A program made the position numbers and the translations under genes. From Castanea sativa (Eukaryota > Streptophyta > Magnoliopsida > Fagales > Fagaceae): a DNA stretch of 64,000 nt. The notes under the pieces were generated by a model. That model was not told the DNA's origin. It was given only the letters and a program-made list of their open reading frames with translations, and searched no databases. This document shows, in pieces, positions 39,101-51,585 of the stretch. The stretch's first letter is position 1. Each line of letters starts with the position of its first letter. The stretch covers positions 8,462,001 through 8,526,000 of the forward strand of contig NC_134017.1 of assembly GCF_040712315.1 (NCBI RefSeq), in the 5' to 3' direction.

Positions 39101-42100
39101 AGAAGAAGCAAACTCCATGATCATTAAAGAACGAGAGGCAGCCAGAAAGGCTATTGAAGAAGCACCTCCTGTCATCAAGGAGACTCCTGTTATAATACAA
39201 GATACACAAAGGGTTGAGTCGCTGACAGCTGAAGTTGAAAGATTGAAGGTATCAATACTTGGTTGTCGGATAATAATTACTGTTTGCTTGAACATTCTCT
39301 TTTAAATATACTTTAGCTCAAAAGTGTTGGGTTCCAAGACACTCTAGAGAAACTGCATCTTTGTTATGGTTACTTCATTCAGGAGAGGTAATATAATCTG
39401 GGAAGTTGAATTTTAGAGTAAGTTATACACTTATACACAGGACACTTTTTGTACTGCAGTCTAACTGATACTGATATTTCAGTTAAGTATTTGTTAATTC
39501 CTCAGAACCACAGGTTGAGTATATGGGGACGACATATGATGAATTTGACATTTGTACAGGTCTTGTTGCAATCAGAAACACAGATAGCAGAAGAGACCAA
39601 ACAGGCTTTTGCTATTGAGCAAGCCAAAAATGGGGAATTGAATAGGAAGCTTGAAGATGCAGAGAAGAAAGTGGATCAGCTTCAAGATTCAGTGCAAAGG
39701 TTTGTAATAATTTTGGAAGTTATCTCAACCCTATTGCTAATTGCACATTAAATGCCTGCAGACTCTGAGGCCTTTTGTCCACATTCTAGTAATTACTCCT
39801 GTTCTTTGTTCTTAATGTATATGCACAATATGGAAGTGTTTTCATTATGCTTTAAATTTCTTATTGGAATATTAATATTAAAGTGGGATCAGAAGCTTCA
39901 ACATCTAAAGGAAGGCATGGATAAATAGGAGTCAGTCAAGATGTGTAAAATATTAAAGTGTTTTGAAACTTTTCTTCCACCTCTGATCCAGGCTTGAGGA
40001 GAAGCTCACTAATTTACAATCAGAGAATCAGGTAATGCGACAACAAGCCCTGCCCATATCACCAAAAGGGAAAGTTTTATCTGCAAGACCAAAGACAACA
40101 ATCATTCAGGTATTCTGGCATGAAAAATGATTGAGTTATCTGAACCACATAAGTTCACGGAAATTTTTTTAAGTTGTCACTTAATTGCAGAGGACTCCTG
40201 AGAATGGCAATGTTCAAAATGGAGAAATAAGGAAACCCTCGGTAAGATGATTTATTTGCTTTGTGTATATCAAATCGAGGAAAGCAATATATATGTGTTC
40301 CCATCATCTTCTTAATGTCTCAGGATTCAATTGTTGCTGTACCTAACTCACGGGAAGCCACTGAAGCCGAGGAAAAGCCACAGAAATCTCTAAATGAAAA
40401 GCAGCAGGTAAGTGGTTGTAAGAAACTTGTGAAGCAAATTTAAACCTCAAAACATCTTGATATTCCATTTTGGGTTTCTACTTCCCATACTTCTTAGTTT
40501 ACTATGTATTTGGCCAAACCAACACTGGCTAAGGTTTTCTCTCATTTACTGTCTTCTTTCTGGGTGCAGGAGAACCAGGACCTGCTAATAAAGTGTATTT
40601 CACAAGATCTAGGTTTTTCTGGGGGCAAACCTGTTTCTGCTTGTCTAATATACAAATGCCTTCTCCAATGGCGGTCTTTTGAGGTTGAAAGAACCAATAT
40701 TTTTGACCGTATCATTCAAACAGTAGGCTTGGCACTAGAGGTATGGCTTAGCTTCTGTTTTAGTTGGAATGGTACCTGTATGGGTTTCATCATATGTTAT
40801 TTATGTTTGTGCAAAAGAGCAATCAGATCGGCCATTTAGCATTGAATCTGTTTCAGTGAATGAGCTTGTTTTATAGCTATGGATTTTTTTTGCTGGAGCA
40901 GCGAAGAAACTCATAAATTAATTTGTGTTTGATGTCATTATGCCACTCACTGAAGGTCCAGGATAACAATGACGTATTAGCTTATTGGCTATCAAATTCA
41001 TCCACATTGCTGTTACTCCTCCAACGCACATTGAAGGCAACTGGAGCAGCAAACTTAACTCCACAACGGCGAAGATCAGCATCAACTTCTCTATTTGGGA
41101 GGATGTCTCAAGTAAGGAAAGAGACATTTTATTTTTGGTACTATCATGTAGTTTGATTTTATTTTTTTTAATAATTCCAATTTATAGGGGCTTCGAGCAT
41201 CTCCACAAAGTGTTGGGTTCTCATTTCTTAATAGTCGGATTCTTGGTGGCCTGGATGAACTACGGCAAGTTGAAGCCAAATATCCAGCTTTGCTTTTTAA
41301 ACAGCAACTCACAGCCTTCCTTGAAAAAATATATGGAATGATAAGAGATAATTTAAAAAAAGAGATCTCCCCATTGCTTGGATTTTGTATCCAGGTAACT
41401 GCTATGATATCTTCTCTTCCCATTTTTTATTACCATATCTTCTTACTTCCATATATTAGTTTTTTGGAGATTTTATAATTGTAAAATATATATTTTTACT
41501 TCAGACAACAACGCAACTGCCGATGAGTGCACCTTTCTCATATTTATGATTTCTATGTAAAAGCATTGAATATTTTTCATACTATAACCTTAATCTCGGG
41601 CATAATGAGTAACAGATGAAACATGTACAAATTTCTAGTGTTTCAAGTGATGCATCTGTACATAGATACTGCTTCTTACCAGCCTTTTAATGCACCTTCC
41701 CCCCACCCGCCCCACCCCCTTTTCTAGTTTAAGGGATTATGTTTCTAATGAACAAATTGATCATTTTTCCTCTGGGATTATCTAAGTCAAAATGGGTAAT
41801 AATCTAACCATGTCCGAGTCCTGAGCCATCCCAACGGTTGTGCATCTAGTCTGACCAAAAACTAACATGCAAATTCCCGGTTGATAATTTGATGTACATT
41901 TGCTTGTATTGTGGTGTATGTCTTCTTGATAAGTGTGTATGAGTACCAGGATAAAATAGTGTGCATACACGTGTATGTCTATTTTACAAATATTTCAGGA
42001 GGCCCGTTGTCTTGGTGGCATATGTAGTAGTAGGAGCCAGCTATATCCATGCTCTAAATTTAAAATTTTATTTTCTTCATCAATTCCGACACAGGCACCT

Positions 42101-43741
42101 AGGACATCCCGAGCTAGTTTAGTGAAGGGACGTGCTCAAGCCAATGCTGCAGCTCAACAAGCTCTGATTGCTCACTGGCAAAGCATTGTGAAATGCATTG
42201 ATAACTCCTTGAAGATCATGAGGGCCAACCATGTAAGTGGAGCTTCCAAGTACAATGAGATGGGGTCATTGTTTTTGCTCTTTACATGGCTAACTCTCTT
42301 CAATATTGTGACAATACAGGTCCCTCCATTCCTAGTTTGCAAATTATTCACTCAGATATTTTCTTTCATCAATGTTCAGTTATTTAACAGGTAAAAGTAT
42401 CACTTAAGGTTTCTAGAATCATACAACTTACTTTGATTATAGATTATATTAAGGTATATTCCCTGACAATTTAAATTTCTTTTTTGTAGCCTTCTCTTGC
42501 GGCGTGAATGTTGTTCATTCAGCAATGGGGAATACTTGAAGGCAGGGTTGGCTGAGTTGGAACAGTGGTGTCATGATGCGACCGAGGAGGTACTAGCCAT
42601 GGACCAATCTCTTGTATTCTTTCTCCATGCCTCTCTTTTGCTAGACTTTATTTAGTACCTTATTTGCATGCAGTTTGTAGGTTTGGCTTGGGATGAGATG
42701 AAGCACATCCGACAAGCAGTTGGCTTCCTGGTTTGATTCATTTATCTCATTTTCCATTCCTATTGAGGTATCTATTATTAAATGTGTCTTATTAGTCTTT
42801 TCCTTTTCATTTTTTCCTGCAATATCAGGTCATACATCAGAAGCCCAAAAAGACCTTGAAAGAAATAACAAATGATCTATGTCCAGTGAGTCTTTAACCC
42901 TTCTTCTCCTCCCTCCATCCCTCCTCCTGTCTTTCTAATTTTTTTGTCCCATCCTCTTTCAGGTGCTTAGCATACAGCAATTATACAGGATCAGTACAAT
43001 GTACTGGGATGACAAATATGGTACTCACAGTGTATCTACTGATGTAAGTTGTGTACTAAACTTTTAGTTGGTTAGGAGCTGTCAGCCTTCATTTACCTTC
43101 AGGCTCTTTGCTAAAAAAATGCTGATAAAAGAGTGTTTGGAATTAGTTCCCAAAAAATTTTTTTTTTTTGAATACTCTTAATCAGTTTTTCTATCTCATA
43201 ATCTTTTCTCAAGAAAATTTATTAAACCCAATATGTCTATTTTTAGTGGTTACATTTTGAACTCATTTCTGCAATTGCTGTTTTTATATGGTCCTTTGTA
43301 AGGTTATCATTCAATTTGTTTTAGAATTCACCCTGTTATGTCATTTGATGTTCTTTCTTTTATTTAATTATCCATAAATGATTTATCAAGCAGTCGCAGG
43401 TTCATTTCTGTTGAAATTTCACTCAAAAGTTCACTATGTGCAGGTTATTTCAAGTATGAGAATTATGATGACCGAGGACTCAAACAATGCTGTTAGCAGT
43501 TCTTTCTTATTGGATGACGACTCTAGGTAAAAACTTCCAACTGCATGCTTTTGGTATCACATCTTGAATGCCTTCTGTGTATAGCTAATACCAAAACTGC
43601 TTGTGTTCAAAATGCAGCATTCCATTTACTGTGGATGACATTTCCAAGTCAATGAAACATATTGAAGTTCCTGATATTGATCCTCCACCTCTTATTCGCG
43701 AAAACTCGGGCTTTACATTCTTATTACAACGCTCAGAATGA
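27102..43741 (+). CDS. XI-1: Class XI myosin heavy chain (XI-1/MYA1-like), complete
   Basis: Actin-based motor that drives organelle movement and cytoplasmic streaming. The first coding exon holds only the ATG (27102-27104). Then: 28146-28274, 32254-32397, 32501-32646, 32735-32891, 33049-33107, 33276-33435, 33581-33730, 33813-33949, 34054-34200, 34305-34406, 34665-34722, 34816-34917, 35143-35180, 35351-35477, 35568-35738, 36828-36959, 37057-37166, 37305-37365, 37514-37691, 38179-38384, 38582-38701, 38827-38925, 39027-39248, 39560-39699, 39992-40109, 40191-40241, 40324-40407, 40570-40740, 40956-41111, 41188-41394, 42095-42232, 42320-42390, 42490-42589, 42674-42730, 42829-42885, 42963-43043, 43444-43526, 43618-43741. 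Sum 4,596 nt: 1,531 aa plus stop. P-loop GESGAGKT (156-163), switch I NNNSSRFG (209-216), switch II DIYGFE (434-439), six IQ motifs about 735-880, coiled coil about 880-1040, dilute/cargo domain about 1150-1460. The C-terminus [13 protein letters not shown] favours XI-1 over XI-K. The ATG exon is inferred from phase and a GTAAAT donor. Confidence 0.93.
27440..27463. repeat. (CT)n microsatellite in myosin intron
   Basis: Uninterrupted TCTCTC tract in the first intron, after the ATG exon. Confidence 0.8.
28698..28977 (-). repeat. 3' LTR of the intronic gypsy element
   Basis: Aligns over its length with 30477-30750, sharing GAATTGGAACTRAATTTAG and AACTGATTTCCCTCC. It contains a (GA)n tract longer than that of the partner and is truncated at its inner end. 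Confidence 0.8.
28979..30398 (-). pseudogene. Ty3/gypsy pol fragment: reverse transcriptase and RNase H, frameshifted
   Basis: On the minus strand an upstream RT segment (30102-30398) shifts frame near 30150 into the RT palm (29708-30190: [23 protein letters not shown], and an active site reading FDDILV instead of the usual YxDD). A stop and frame change near 29700 leads to the thumb and RNase H part (29156-29698: [41 protein letters not shown]). A further stop at about 29155 precedes the trailing [14 protein letters not shown] segment. Several disruptions make it a dead copy. Confidence 0.85.
30477..30750 (-). repeat. 5' LTR of the intronic gypsy element
   Basis: Runs TG...CA on the minus strand and matches 28698-28977. 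Differences between the two LTRs (substitutions plus GA-tract length) suggest an insertion that is not recent. Confidence 0.8.
36035..36600 (+). mobile_element. TRIM (miniature LTR element) with four LTR copies in a myosin intron
   Basis: Four copies of a 77-79 bp repeat starting TGTTAG and ending about AATTTAACA lie at 36035-36113, 36121-36197, 36326-36402 and 36522-36600. Copies 2 and 3 are followed by (TG)GTATCAAAGCAGG, a primer-binding-site sequence for initiator tRNA-Met, and copies 3 and 4 are preceded by a purine tract (GAGGGGGAG, GGGGGGAG). That is the LTR-PBS-internal-PPT-LTR order of TRIMs, repeated. It sits between the exons ending 35738 and starting 36828. Confidence 0.85.
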
Positions 43742-44660
43742 TATCAGGTGGTTGTACTTCTCTGCCAGCAATCTTCTCTTCCATGGGCTACTACTCTTGG
43801 AACATCCAAAGTTGATGTGCCACAAAACCTTTGCATATATTCCATTGGTCCAGCTCAATGTGTAATTATATTAATCATTTTATTTTATTTTTTTCTGGCC
43901 AGGCTATTATTTGGTCAGTCTGGTGTAATTCTTTTCTCTTATTTTTTCAATTTTTCATTCACTGTAGTAGGATGGGTATTTTCACTAGTCTTATTACTAG
44001 TTACACTACATTAGGTTGCTTTTGTTATTTATTAGGCTTTCATTTGTGTAATATTTTTACACTTACGGTTTCCAACTACTACAAATTGTAATTTGTGATG
44101 TTAGCCGCATTTTTTTTGGCTAATATTTGTTGTATAAATAGTTTTTTTGTGCAAAATGATGTAAGGAGACTTCTTTATTTATTTATTTTTTATTATTATT
44201 ACTATTTTTGGTTATTAATTGGGCTTTCATACTGCTATCTCTTATTGCTTTGTTGACTCGATATAGCCAGACGTGAGTGTTGTTGCCTTTTGTCTCTCAT
44301 TCTAGCTATATATATGTATATGATCGTCATTGCCTTTCGCCCATTTTCTGGTCAGACCAACAACTGTCACTACCCATCCTCACCGGTTTTGGCTAGATCT
44401 TAGCCAGTTTTGAGTTTTGACGCACCCAAACACCACCTTTGGAATATTGGACGGTTGAGTGTCCATTTCTTAGCGGTTAGTGGCTACTTTCTTCCTCATT
44501 CACTTGACATGGTCAGGCGAGTTGTGGTTTGAGCTCCAACTTAATCTAACTCGATCCATGCAGAGTCCTATATAGTAGTAGTGTTAAACTTTTAAATGGG
44601 TTAGAAGTTTTTAAATAAGAGGGATTCTTGACACAAAATTTGAATGCAATTAGAATTTGA
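43742..44660 (+). other. Myosin 3' UTR and downstream spacer
   Basis: The 3' UTR probably extends to about 44160, because the decayed duplicate keeps similarity to 43742-44165. The rest (44165-44660) shows no recognised gene. Confidence 0.5.
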
Positions 44661-47524
44661 CTAGTAAGTTGCCCGTGCGATGCACGGATGATATTGTAAT
44701 GTTTTTTGTAAGACGAATTGGAGAATGTTGTATACATATTATAAAGAAAAAGTAAACTAATTTAATAATTGGAGTGTTTATCAAAAATAATAATAATAAT
44801 TGGAGCAAAGAAACATATACATTTTGAAATATTAAAAATCAAATTAGTAGCAATATACCACAAAGATCAATCTACTCAAACTATATAATGAGTCAATGGC
44901 AAAGTTTTCTTTATTAGAACAATGAGTTAAAGATTAAAAATAGAGAGACAAACCACGTATGAAAGAAAAGGCATTTGTGTAACAATAAATATTAATATTT
45001 TCTCCAATATTCCTCGATAAGCATATTTTGTTTTAGAATTATTATTTTTGGCTTTTGTTTTTAATACTAAAACGGTGGGTATGCTAAAAGTCATGAAGAA
45101 GAGAGAAAAGTATAGTGTAAGCTCAGACAATTAATGAGATAATAGAAAAAATAAGTTAATGTGATATTTTGAATAATAGTAAAAAAAATTGGCTAAAAGC
45201 AAAATTAAAGCACCACATGCTAGGACTTTATGTTCTCTCACATGAACCTTGTGCTATATATAACCTTGAACCTTGTGATATACATTTTGAAGAATTAGCT
45301 TCAATTGTATTATATTAGTAAAAAGAGGAAAAGGAAAAAAGAAAGTTTTTATAGTCCAGGAAGATGAGTGTTGCAGGAAGTCAATGACAACTATCTTTGT
45401 AAAGAAAAATGAAAGGGTGAAATTTTACCACTTTGTTCAACTTATTAACAAAACTGTAATGATTCATTTATAATTATTTTTCAACCTCCTTGAAGCTTCC
45501 AATATACATTAATTATGGCTAAATATAGTAAGAAATATATCTTTTGCCACTAATACCAAGAACTAATGCCCAAAAAAATGTCCCACACATAAGGGCCATT
45601 TTTGCCATCATGGACCTTCATTCCAAGTGATGCAAATATGTCACCAATTATTTAAGGATTGCCCCTATGGTTATCAAACATAGTAGTCAAGACTTGATAG
45701 AAAATTTTAAGAAGAAACTGTGTGAATTTTCATTTATAGATGAACTTTATTACAATCATGTTCAAAGTAGGATAACTATTAAATTCCTAGAGAATTTCAT
45801 TTAGTGAAGAGAAGCAGCTTTAGAGACCAAATTTGGTAGCAATTTTTTCAAAAATATTCAAAGAATATATGCTAAGTTGTAGCTTAGTTCTAATTGAAGC
45901 CGATTTATCATTAGGAACTATATAAAATAAATTAAGAATGATTAGTTGCAATTACTGTTTGGGTTGCTTACCTTCAAAGGAAAGGTGTGCCAATTCTCCA
46001 TCTTGAGCAAGACTACGCACCATTGAGATAGGCACAAACAATGTTATTACTGGAAATTTGTTATGTGTAGAAAAGCTCTTCGGAAACCACATTCCAGCCA
46101 AGGTATGAAGCCAAATTTTTTTGAGAAGGACGAACTTTCAATAGCAACTTGTATTTGTGAATGGCCCAAATATTTATCATAATATAATTAACGTTCATGT
46201 CAAATATAACAATTATTTACCATAAGGTAACTCATGCAAGTGACAACATCTTTGGCTCTAGGAATTTCAAAGATTGCTCTTGGTCATTTGTCTTTTCATA
46301 ATTGGTATGGCATATAAAAAAAAGGTCATGGGACAAAATAGAGCTATTGAAAAAGATTTGTATTATATAGTCATTGACACATTAGAGCTGCCAAGTAGGA
46401 ATTTAACTATATATCATTAAAAAAAACCCAAATAAAGGTTCTTTTTTTACCTTAATAGGTCAAACGTTAATCTTCTGTGTTAGCCCTATCTTCCTGGAAT
46501 GATTCACAACGTTGAAAGACAAATGGAGAATACAATGATATTTGGCAGGAAATTTTTCAGTAAAAATTTCTGAGGTGCTAATAAATAAAGAATACAGGTA
46601 GGGAGTACATATGGATAAAAAGAAAAACAAAGCTCCTTGATGTGCTTTGTTGGAGACAAACTTTCAATGGCTAGCGTCGGCAAAGCCTTCAACTACAGAA
46701 TCCCCAAGACTCTCAAAGAAGCTCATAATCTGATATGTTTTTTTTTTTCAAAATTTAATGAGAAAGAGAAGAGCATAACATTTGGATTTTTAGAGAAGGA
46801 GAGATAGAGAGATTTATGAACCTGGTGAAATCAATGAAAAGCGTGGAGAGAACCTTGGTGGATATTTGAAACCCTTTGAAGTCATTTATTCAAGATTGAG
46901 GGTATGACTAAATGTATGTAAAGTACCGTAAAATAGGAGATTGATTTGCAGAATAGGAGGAGCTCAAAAGCCATAGGTTTGTGTAATTGAGGAATGGTTT
47001 GGGTATGCTAAGAGACATCAAGAGGAGAGAGTTGTGGACTGGAGAGAGTAAATTAATGAGGGAGTTTGGAAGATTGTAGATAGAGAGGCTCTGCTCTTTA
47101 TATATATATATTGATTGATTAATGGGCGGGCAGGTATCTAATGGGATTTGTGTATTCTCCATGTAACCCTTACACTGATTCAGCGAGCTATAAAGGTTAT
47201 AGATAGATATAGATTTTTTTTTCCCCAGGGAAAAGATAGATATAGATATTGACTTATAAAGAAACACAATTGTGTGCATTTAGTTTAATGGGAATTGAAC
47301 ATTTAAGAGAGAAAGAGAGGTGAATTGGTTCAATGGTTTTTGCTGAAGCAATTAAATAACCTGCATCCTTTCAATTTCAAAAAAGATGTTAAAATTCCAT
47401 TTTTAAAGAGGTGAGGTAGAAAGTCAAATGTAAAAATTGCTCTAATAGAGCGCCACATGACAGGACCTCATGTGAGAGAGCATGAGGTCTCTGCTTATAT
47501 ATATATATATATATATTAATTTGA
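44661..47524 (-). mobile_element. Non-autonomous Helitron, minus orientation (about 2.9 kb)
   Basis: The 3' end (plus-coordinate 44661) reads on the minus strand CCGTGCATCGCACGGGC then AACTTACTAG before a T: hairpin plus CTAG, as in Helitrons. The 5' end near 47524 reads TCAAATTAATATATA followed by AAGCAGAGACCTCATG, shared with the Helitron at 48697. No Rep/helicase is seen. The interior is AT-rich; a short exon-like piece near 45990-46050 (minus, ending in a GTAAGC donor) could be captured host sequence, but I cannot name it. The 5' tip is approximate. Confidence 0.7.
47215..47233. mobile_element. Micro-insertion with 14-bp target repeats inside the Helitron
   Basis: AGATAGATATAGAT (47201-47214 and 47234-47247) flanks a T-run plus CCCCAGGGAAA. 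The target itself is low-complexity, so slippage is an alternative. Confidence 0.4.
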
Positions 47525-48215
47525 ATTCTTTACTGAACTTGCACTCTAATGCTTTACTAGCAAACTGATCATGAAGCATTTCATCTGTCATGTTGGAATC
47601 CTCCAATATTAATCTTTTTAAATACACACAAGCAACCAAGTCAATCTTGCCGGGCATGGATTTCTTTTGACAATACCAAAATGTTCGAAGATTTCAGAGC
47701 CTTGACTTCAATCCTTTTCAGTCCAGGAATGTAGATGATGTGCCTAAATTCTAGCAAGTTTTAGGACTTGAAACCTACAGGTCCTTCAACCCTTTGCACT
47801 GCATGAATCTCAAATCCTCGACTAAAGGGTACGTGGTTGGAGATTCAGTTTTTGTGGTTGTGGATGCTTTATACCACTGTGCAATTCCAGCTTACACCTA
47901 TGTAACCTTAATCTAGTTAATTGTTTTTGCATTAATAACAGCCTAGGGCAAACTGAAATGTTTATTTTTCTTGACAAGAACATGGATAGCTGTTTCATAA
48001 GAGGTAATGTGTAGGACCAATTTTGACGAAGTCCTTAAATATCTTATTACTATTCATCATATCCAGCCATCCAGGCATCCCTCCTGTTCTTGAATATTGT
48101 GCTGGTCAAATTTCAAAATGGAGAATGAACTCCGCATCTGCTTCCACCTTCTGGATAAGATACTGGTTGGAGCTGCATCGTTTGTAGCACAAAGGAGAGA
48201 GTGTGATTACTGATG
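47525..48215 (-). pseudogene. F-box/LRR gene remnant
   Basis: The minus strand shows an F-box tail SILSRRWKQM (near 48150-48180), and further on GLKRIEVKALKS and then, after a frame change, MPGKIDLVACVYLKRLILED with SNMTDEMLHDQF (47545-47657). These match the F-box helix and the leucine-rich 'cysteine/ligand' repeats of plant F-box/LRR (FBL/FBD) proteins, substrate adaptors of SCF ubiquitin ligases. Stops and frameshifts are frequent, the middle is deleted, and the 3' end is cut by the Helitron 5' end at 47524. Confidence 0.55.
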
Positions 48216-48696
48216 CGTTAAGGCAATTGAATGATCAGATCCCTAGACTCAACTATCTATCTAGCCTTTTTAAATCTTCTATACAACTACTTTCTCAAAA
48301 TTTTTTATAATTATTACAAGAAGTTTGCAAGGTGAAATTTTAACCCTAGTTCTTTTTATAAAGAAGGCTACGTAATGCTGAGTAATACTACATCCATAAA
48401 ATTTTCACAATAATTTCATAACAAATTCTAGGCGGTAAATTGTTACTAATTCTAATATGGGTCCATTATTGAAATTATTTTTTGGCCCACCAATAATAAC
48501 TTACCATTTATGATTTGTTGAGAAAATTTTGTGAACGTAACATTTCTCACTTTTTTATATATTCAAAAATAACCCTATTATTTAATTGAAAATGATTAAA
48601 TATTAAGACAAATTAGGATATAAATGTAAATCGAGAAATTTCAACTTCAATTACAAATACTCCCACATGGTAAAATGGATTTTTATTCCTAACTTA

Positions 48697-49537
48697 TCAA
48701 TATATATATAAAAGCAGAGACCTCATATGAGAGAGTATGAGGTTCTGCCATGTGGCGCACTCTATGAAGAGAATTGAAATACCTTAACTCACATCAGAGA
48801 TAAGAACAAATTAATTATTGACTTTTAGTTTTATTTGGTTCAATGTTTTAAGACTTTTCTAATTAAAAAAAGATATTCTTTGTATTATTTGGTTGAATGT
48901 TTGAAGACATTTCATCTTTCACACATACATACAAAACACTTTACATTTTAATTCACTATTTTCACCTCTTGCATTTCTAGCCCTTTATATATACCTACCT
49001 ATTGTCATTCAAGCTATCCCATGTCAAATACACATAGACAAAAAATAATGTCATTTACCTTCAATCTTTCGACGACATCTACGTAATTCTAACATTGTTG
49101 CTTTATCTACTCCTACCCCGTTTGAGTTGGCTACAACCAAGGAAGGAGGGTTTGCGTTTTATATTGAGTGACAATGGTAATTATGATTTTGATGTCAACG
49201 TTGGATGTTGTAAATTTGTGGGTTTTGTAAATGATGTGATTCACCGTGGGTGTTTGAGATGTGTATTTTGTTTTAGAATTAAGGAGAGAGAAAGACACAT
49301 TCTATAAGAAATTTTATTCTATAATTTTTCTCCAAAGATTTTTTTTTCATTACTTCAATTGAATAATTATAATGAATATGTGTATGCAATTTATAATTTT
49401 TACTTTTTTTGATGAACTCATTACTAATAAAGTTTTATAACAACTATGCTATAATACATATAGTATACAACATTCTCCAAAATCATCTTATATAAAATAT
49501 TACAATATTTCCGTGCATCGCACGGGTAACTTACTAG
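48697..49537 (+). mobile_element. Non-autonomous Helitron, plus orientation (841 bp)
   Basis: It begins TCAATATATATATAAAAGC after an A and ends with hairpin CCGTGCATCGCACGG plus GTAACTTACTAG before a T. The first 60 bp after the TA tract (AAGCAGAGACCTCATATGAG and the CATGTGGCGC stretch) match the 5' end of the minus-strand Helitron at 47524, so the two belong to one family. No protein-coding capacity for mobility. Confidence 0.8.
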
Positions 49538-51585
49538 TTGTTATCAATGAGGATGGAATGTTAATATGGTGAGTAATGTTAAGGTTACTGCAGATTTTAT
49601 TTTATGGAATTTACAAATTGACATGTCACAATTCCCATTATTATTTTTTGCAGCAAAATCTGCCTAGAGAACATTGTGAAAAGAGATGGTGTGGTAAGGT
49701 GAGACCCTTTTTAAGGGAGGTGGTCCAGGTCGTGAATATATTGATGTAATATGAAAGTTTCAATGAATGAATTATGCTATTTTGTATTGTCGGGGAAGAT
49801 TTTTGAATAGGCCAAAAATAAAGAAAGGAGCACAAACATCTCCTTGGTTTCTTAGAAAATGCAATAAGATGGGGAAATCAATTCCAAAATTTCAATATTT
49901 GTTAAATAGAGACTATTGGTGCATTACAAGAATGAGCTTAAGGTGCTGGACAATAGAAAAATGGTAAAACAAGTGAAACACATAAATCTGAAACTTTTCT
50001 TTACATACAGCAGGAAGGAGAATTTAAGGAAAGTAATGAAGGAGAGAGGAAAGACTTGTTTGTGCCATTATTTTCACTCTTAAAGACTTGAATGTGAATA
50101 TGGCTCCTATGATGTTGGTGTATGGGCTTTTACTCTAAGTTATGGTTTTGTAGTTAAAAGGTGGTTAGTTCCTTTGAATTTGAAGAGGGGGTTTTATATC
50201 AAGCTTTGGAAGCTCTGTTTTGGTTCAGTTTTCTTGTGTTTGGAAAAAGATTGGCTTGCTTTTAGCATTATTAAGGGAAAGTCTTAACCAAATAAGATTG
50301 GGTGCCCTTCCCTAGGCCTGCCTCTTAGGAAGCGGTCATGCCTGACATTGTGTAGCTAAAGTTAGCCAAAAAGCTAGCTTGGTCCAAAATCTTAAAAAGG
50401 AAACGTTTGAAGGTTTTAGCCACACATATAGTAGTAACTACAAGTCTTTATTTGGGTGAAAACTTTGGACATGTGATCTTTTCCATGAGCACTAGGTCAT
50501 AGCTTGCATAGCACAACCTATGTTCTCGACTCATGCAAAAAGTCTTAAAAAGTCTACCCACACTAACCAAACCACACTCCCTCAAATCCCTGAAAGGTGC
50601 ATGAGCTTGGGCCATGCAAGAGAGAATAAAATGAGATAAAATACATGAATTGGGCCTAAAAATAAATTGCTCTTAACTTGCATGGGGCTTATAGAAAATG
50701 TGTCACCAAAATAGATATCAACACGTATATAAAAAGAAAGGGGGAATAAATTTTTTTCAGTGGTGTGAGTGCAAAGGGATATCAATACATTTTATCCTTG
50801 ATTGTATAAAAGTTGTAGAAAGAGAAATGAGATCTTTTTTTTTTTAAACGCAGAAAAACTGATTGATTACTGATGAAGCTTTTGGAAGTAAATCAATATC
50901 AACTTATAAATACAAACTTTATTCTATAAATAAATAGTTCTTACACTTCATGTGCAGGATTCATAGTCCGCAACATTTTATTCAATGTAAATTTCATGAT
51001 AAAACCAGGAAATAGGATCTAGTACAATATCTTTACCAACGATTCATCTTGAAGAGCATGAACCTGTACCACTCCCTGAAATATAAACAAGGGCCACAAA
51101 TCATACATCATAGTCAATCACCACCTAGACCTCAAGCTTAACTTCAATTCGAATTGTGCACTATTGAAATTCTAAGAATTCTGGTTATGCCCAACCCAAC
51201 TTTTATTTTCTATTTATTATATTTGAAAATTTCCCTATAAAATCAAAGCCTTACAACATGTGATGTGAGGTGCGAAGTCATGATGTATATAAATGGGGAA
51301 AAAAAATTATGCTCAACATAACACCACTATTCATAGATTTCCCACTATTTATGCTAAAAAATTTATAAATAAATTATTTCAGAGCCAATGATCTAGCTAA
51401 AAATTTAGATAGAGTTCATATGCAGTATTTTCAAATCATAATCCAAATGGCTACAACATTTAGTTGTGAATTAAATTACGTGTTCAGAGTTGGTGACTAC
51501 AAGCCTACAACATTAACATGATATTAATGGTGTTATGTTTGAAGTACGTAATACCTCTTAGCTAGATAATGACGACCTTCACTTT
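49538..51585. other. Spacer between Helitron and receptor pseudogene
   Basis: No gene recognised. Parts reappear in order downstream: GGTGAGACCC/GAATGAATTATGCTATT near 49700-49785 resembles 59930-59998, and 50940-51060 resembles 60180-60300. It therefore belongs to the duplicated unit. Confidence 0.55.

Noticed and set aside
46652..46740. Plus-strand MASVGKAFNYRIP-type start inside the large Helitron
   Set aside because: Short, no known family and no splice partner found; it may be captured sequence but is unsupported.
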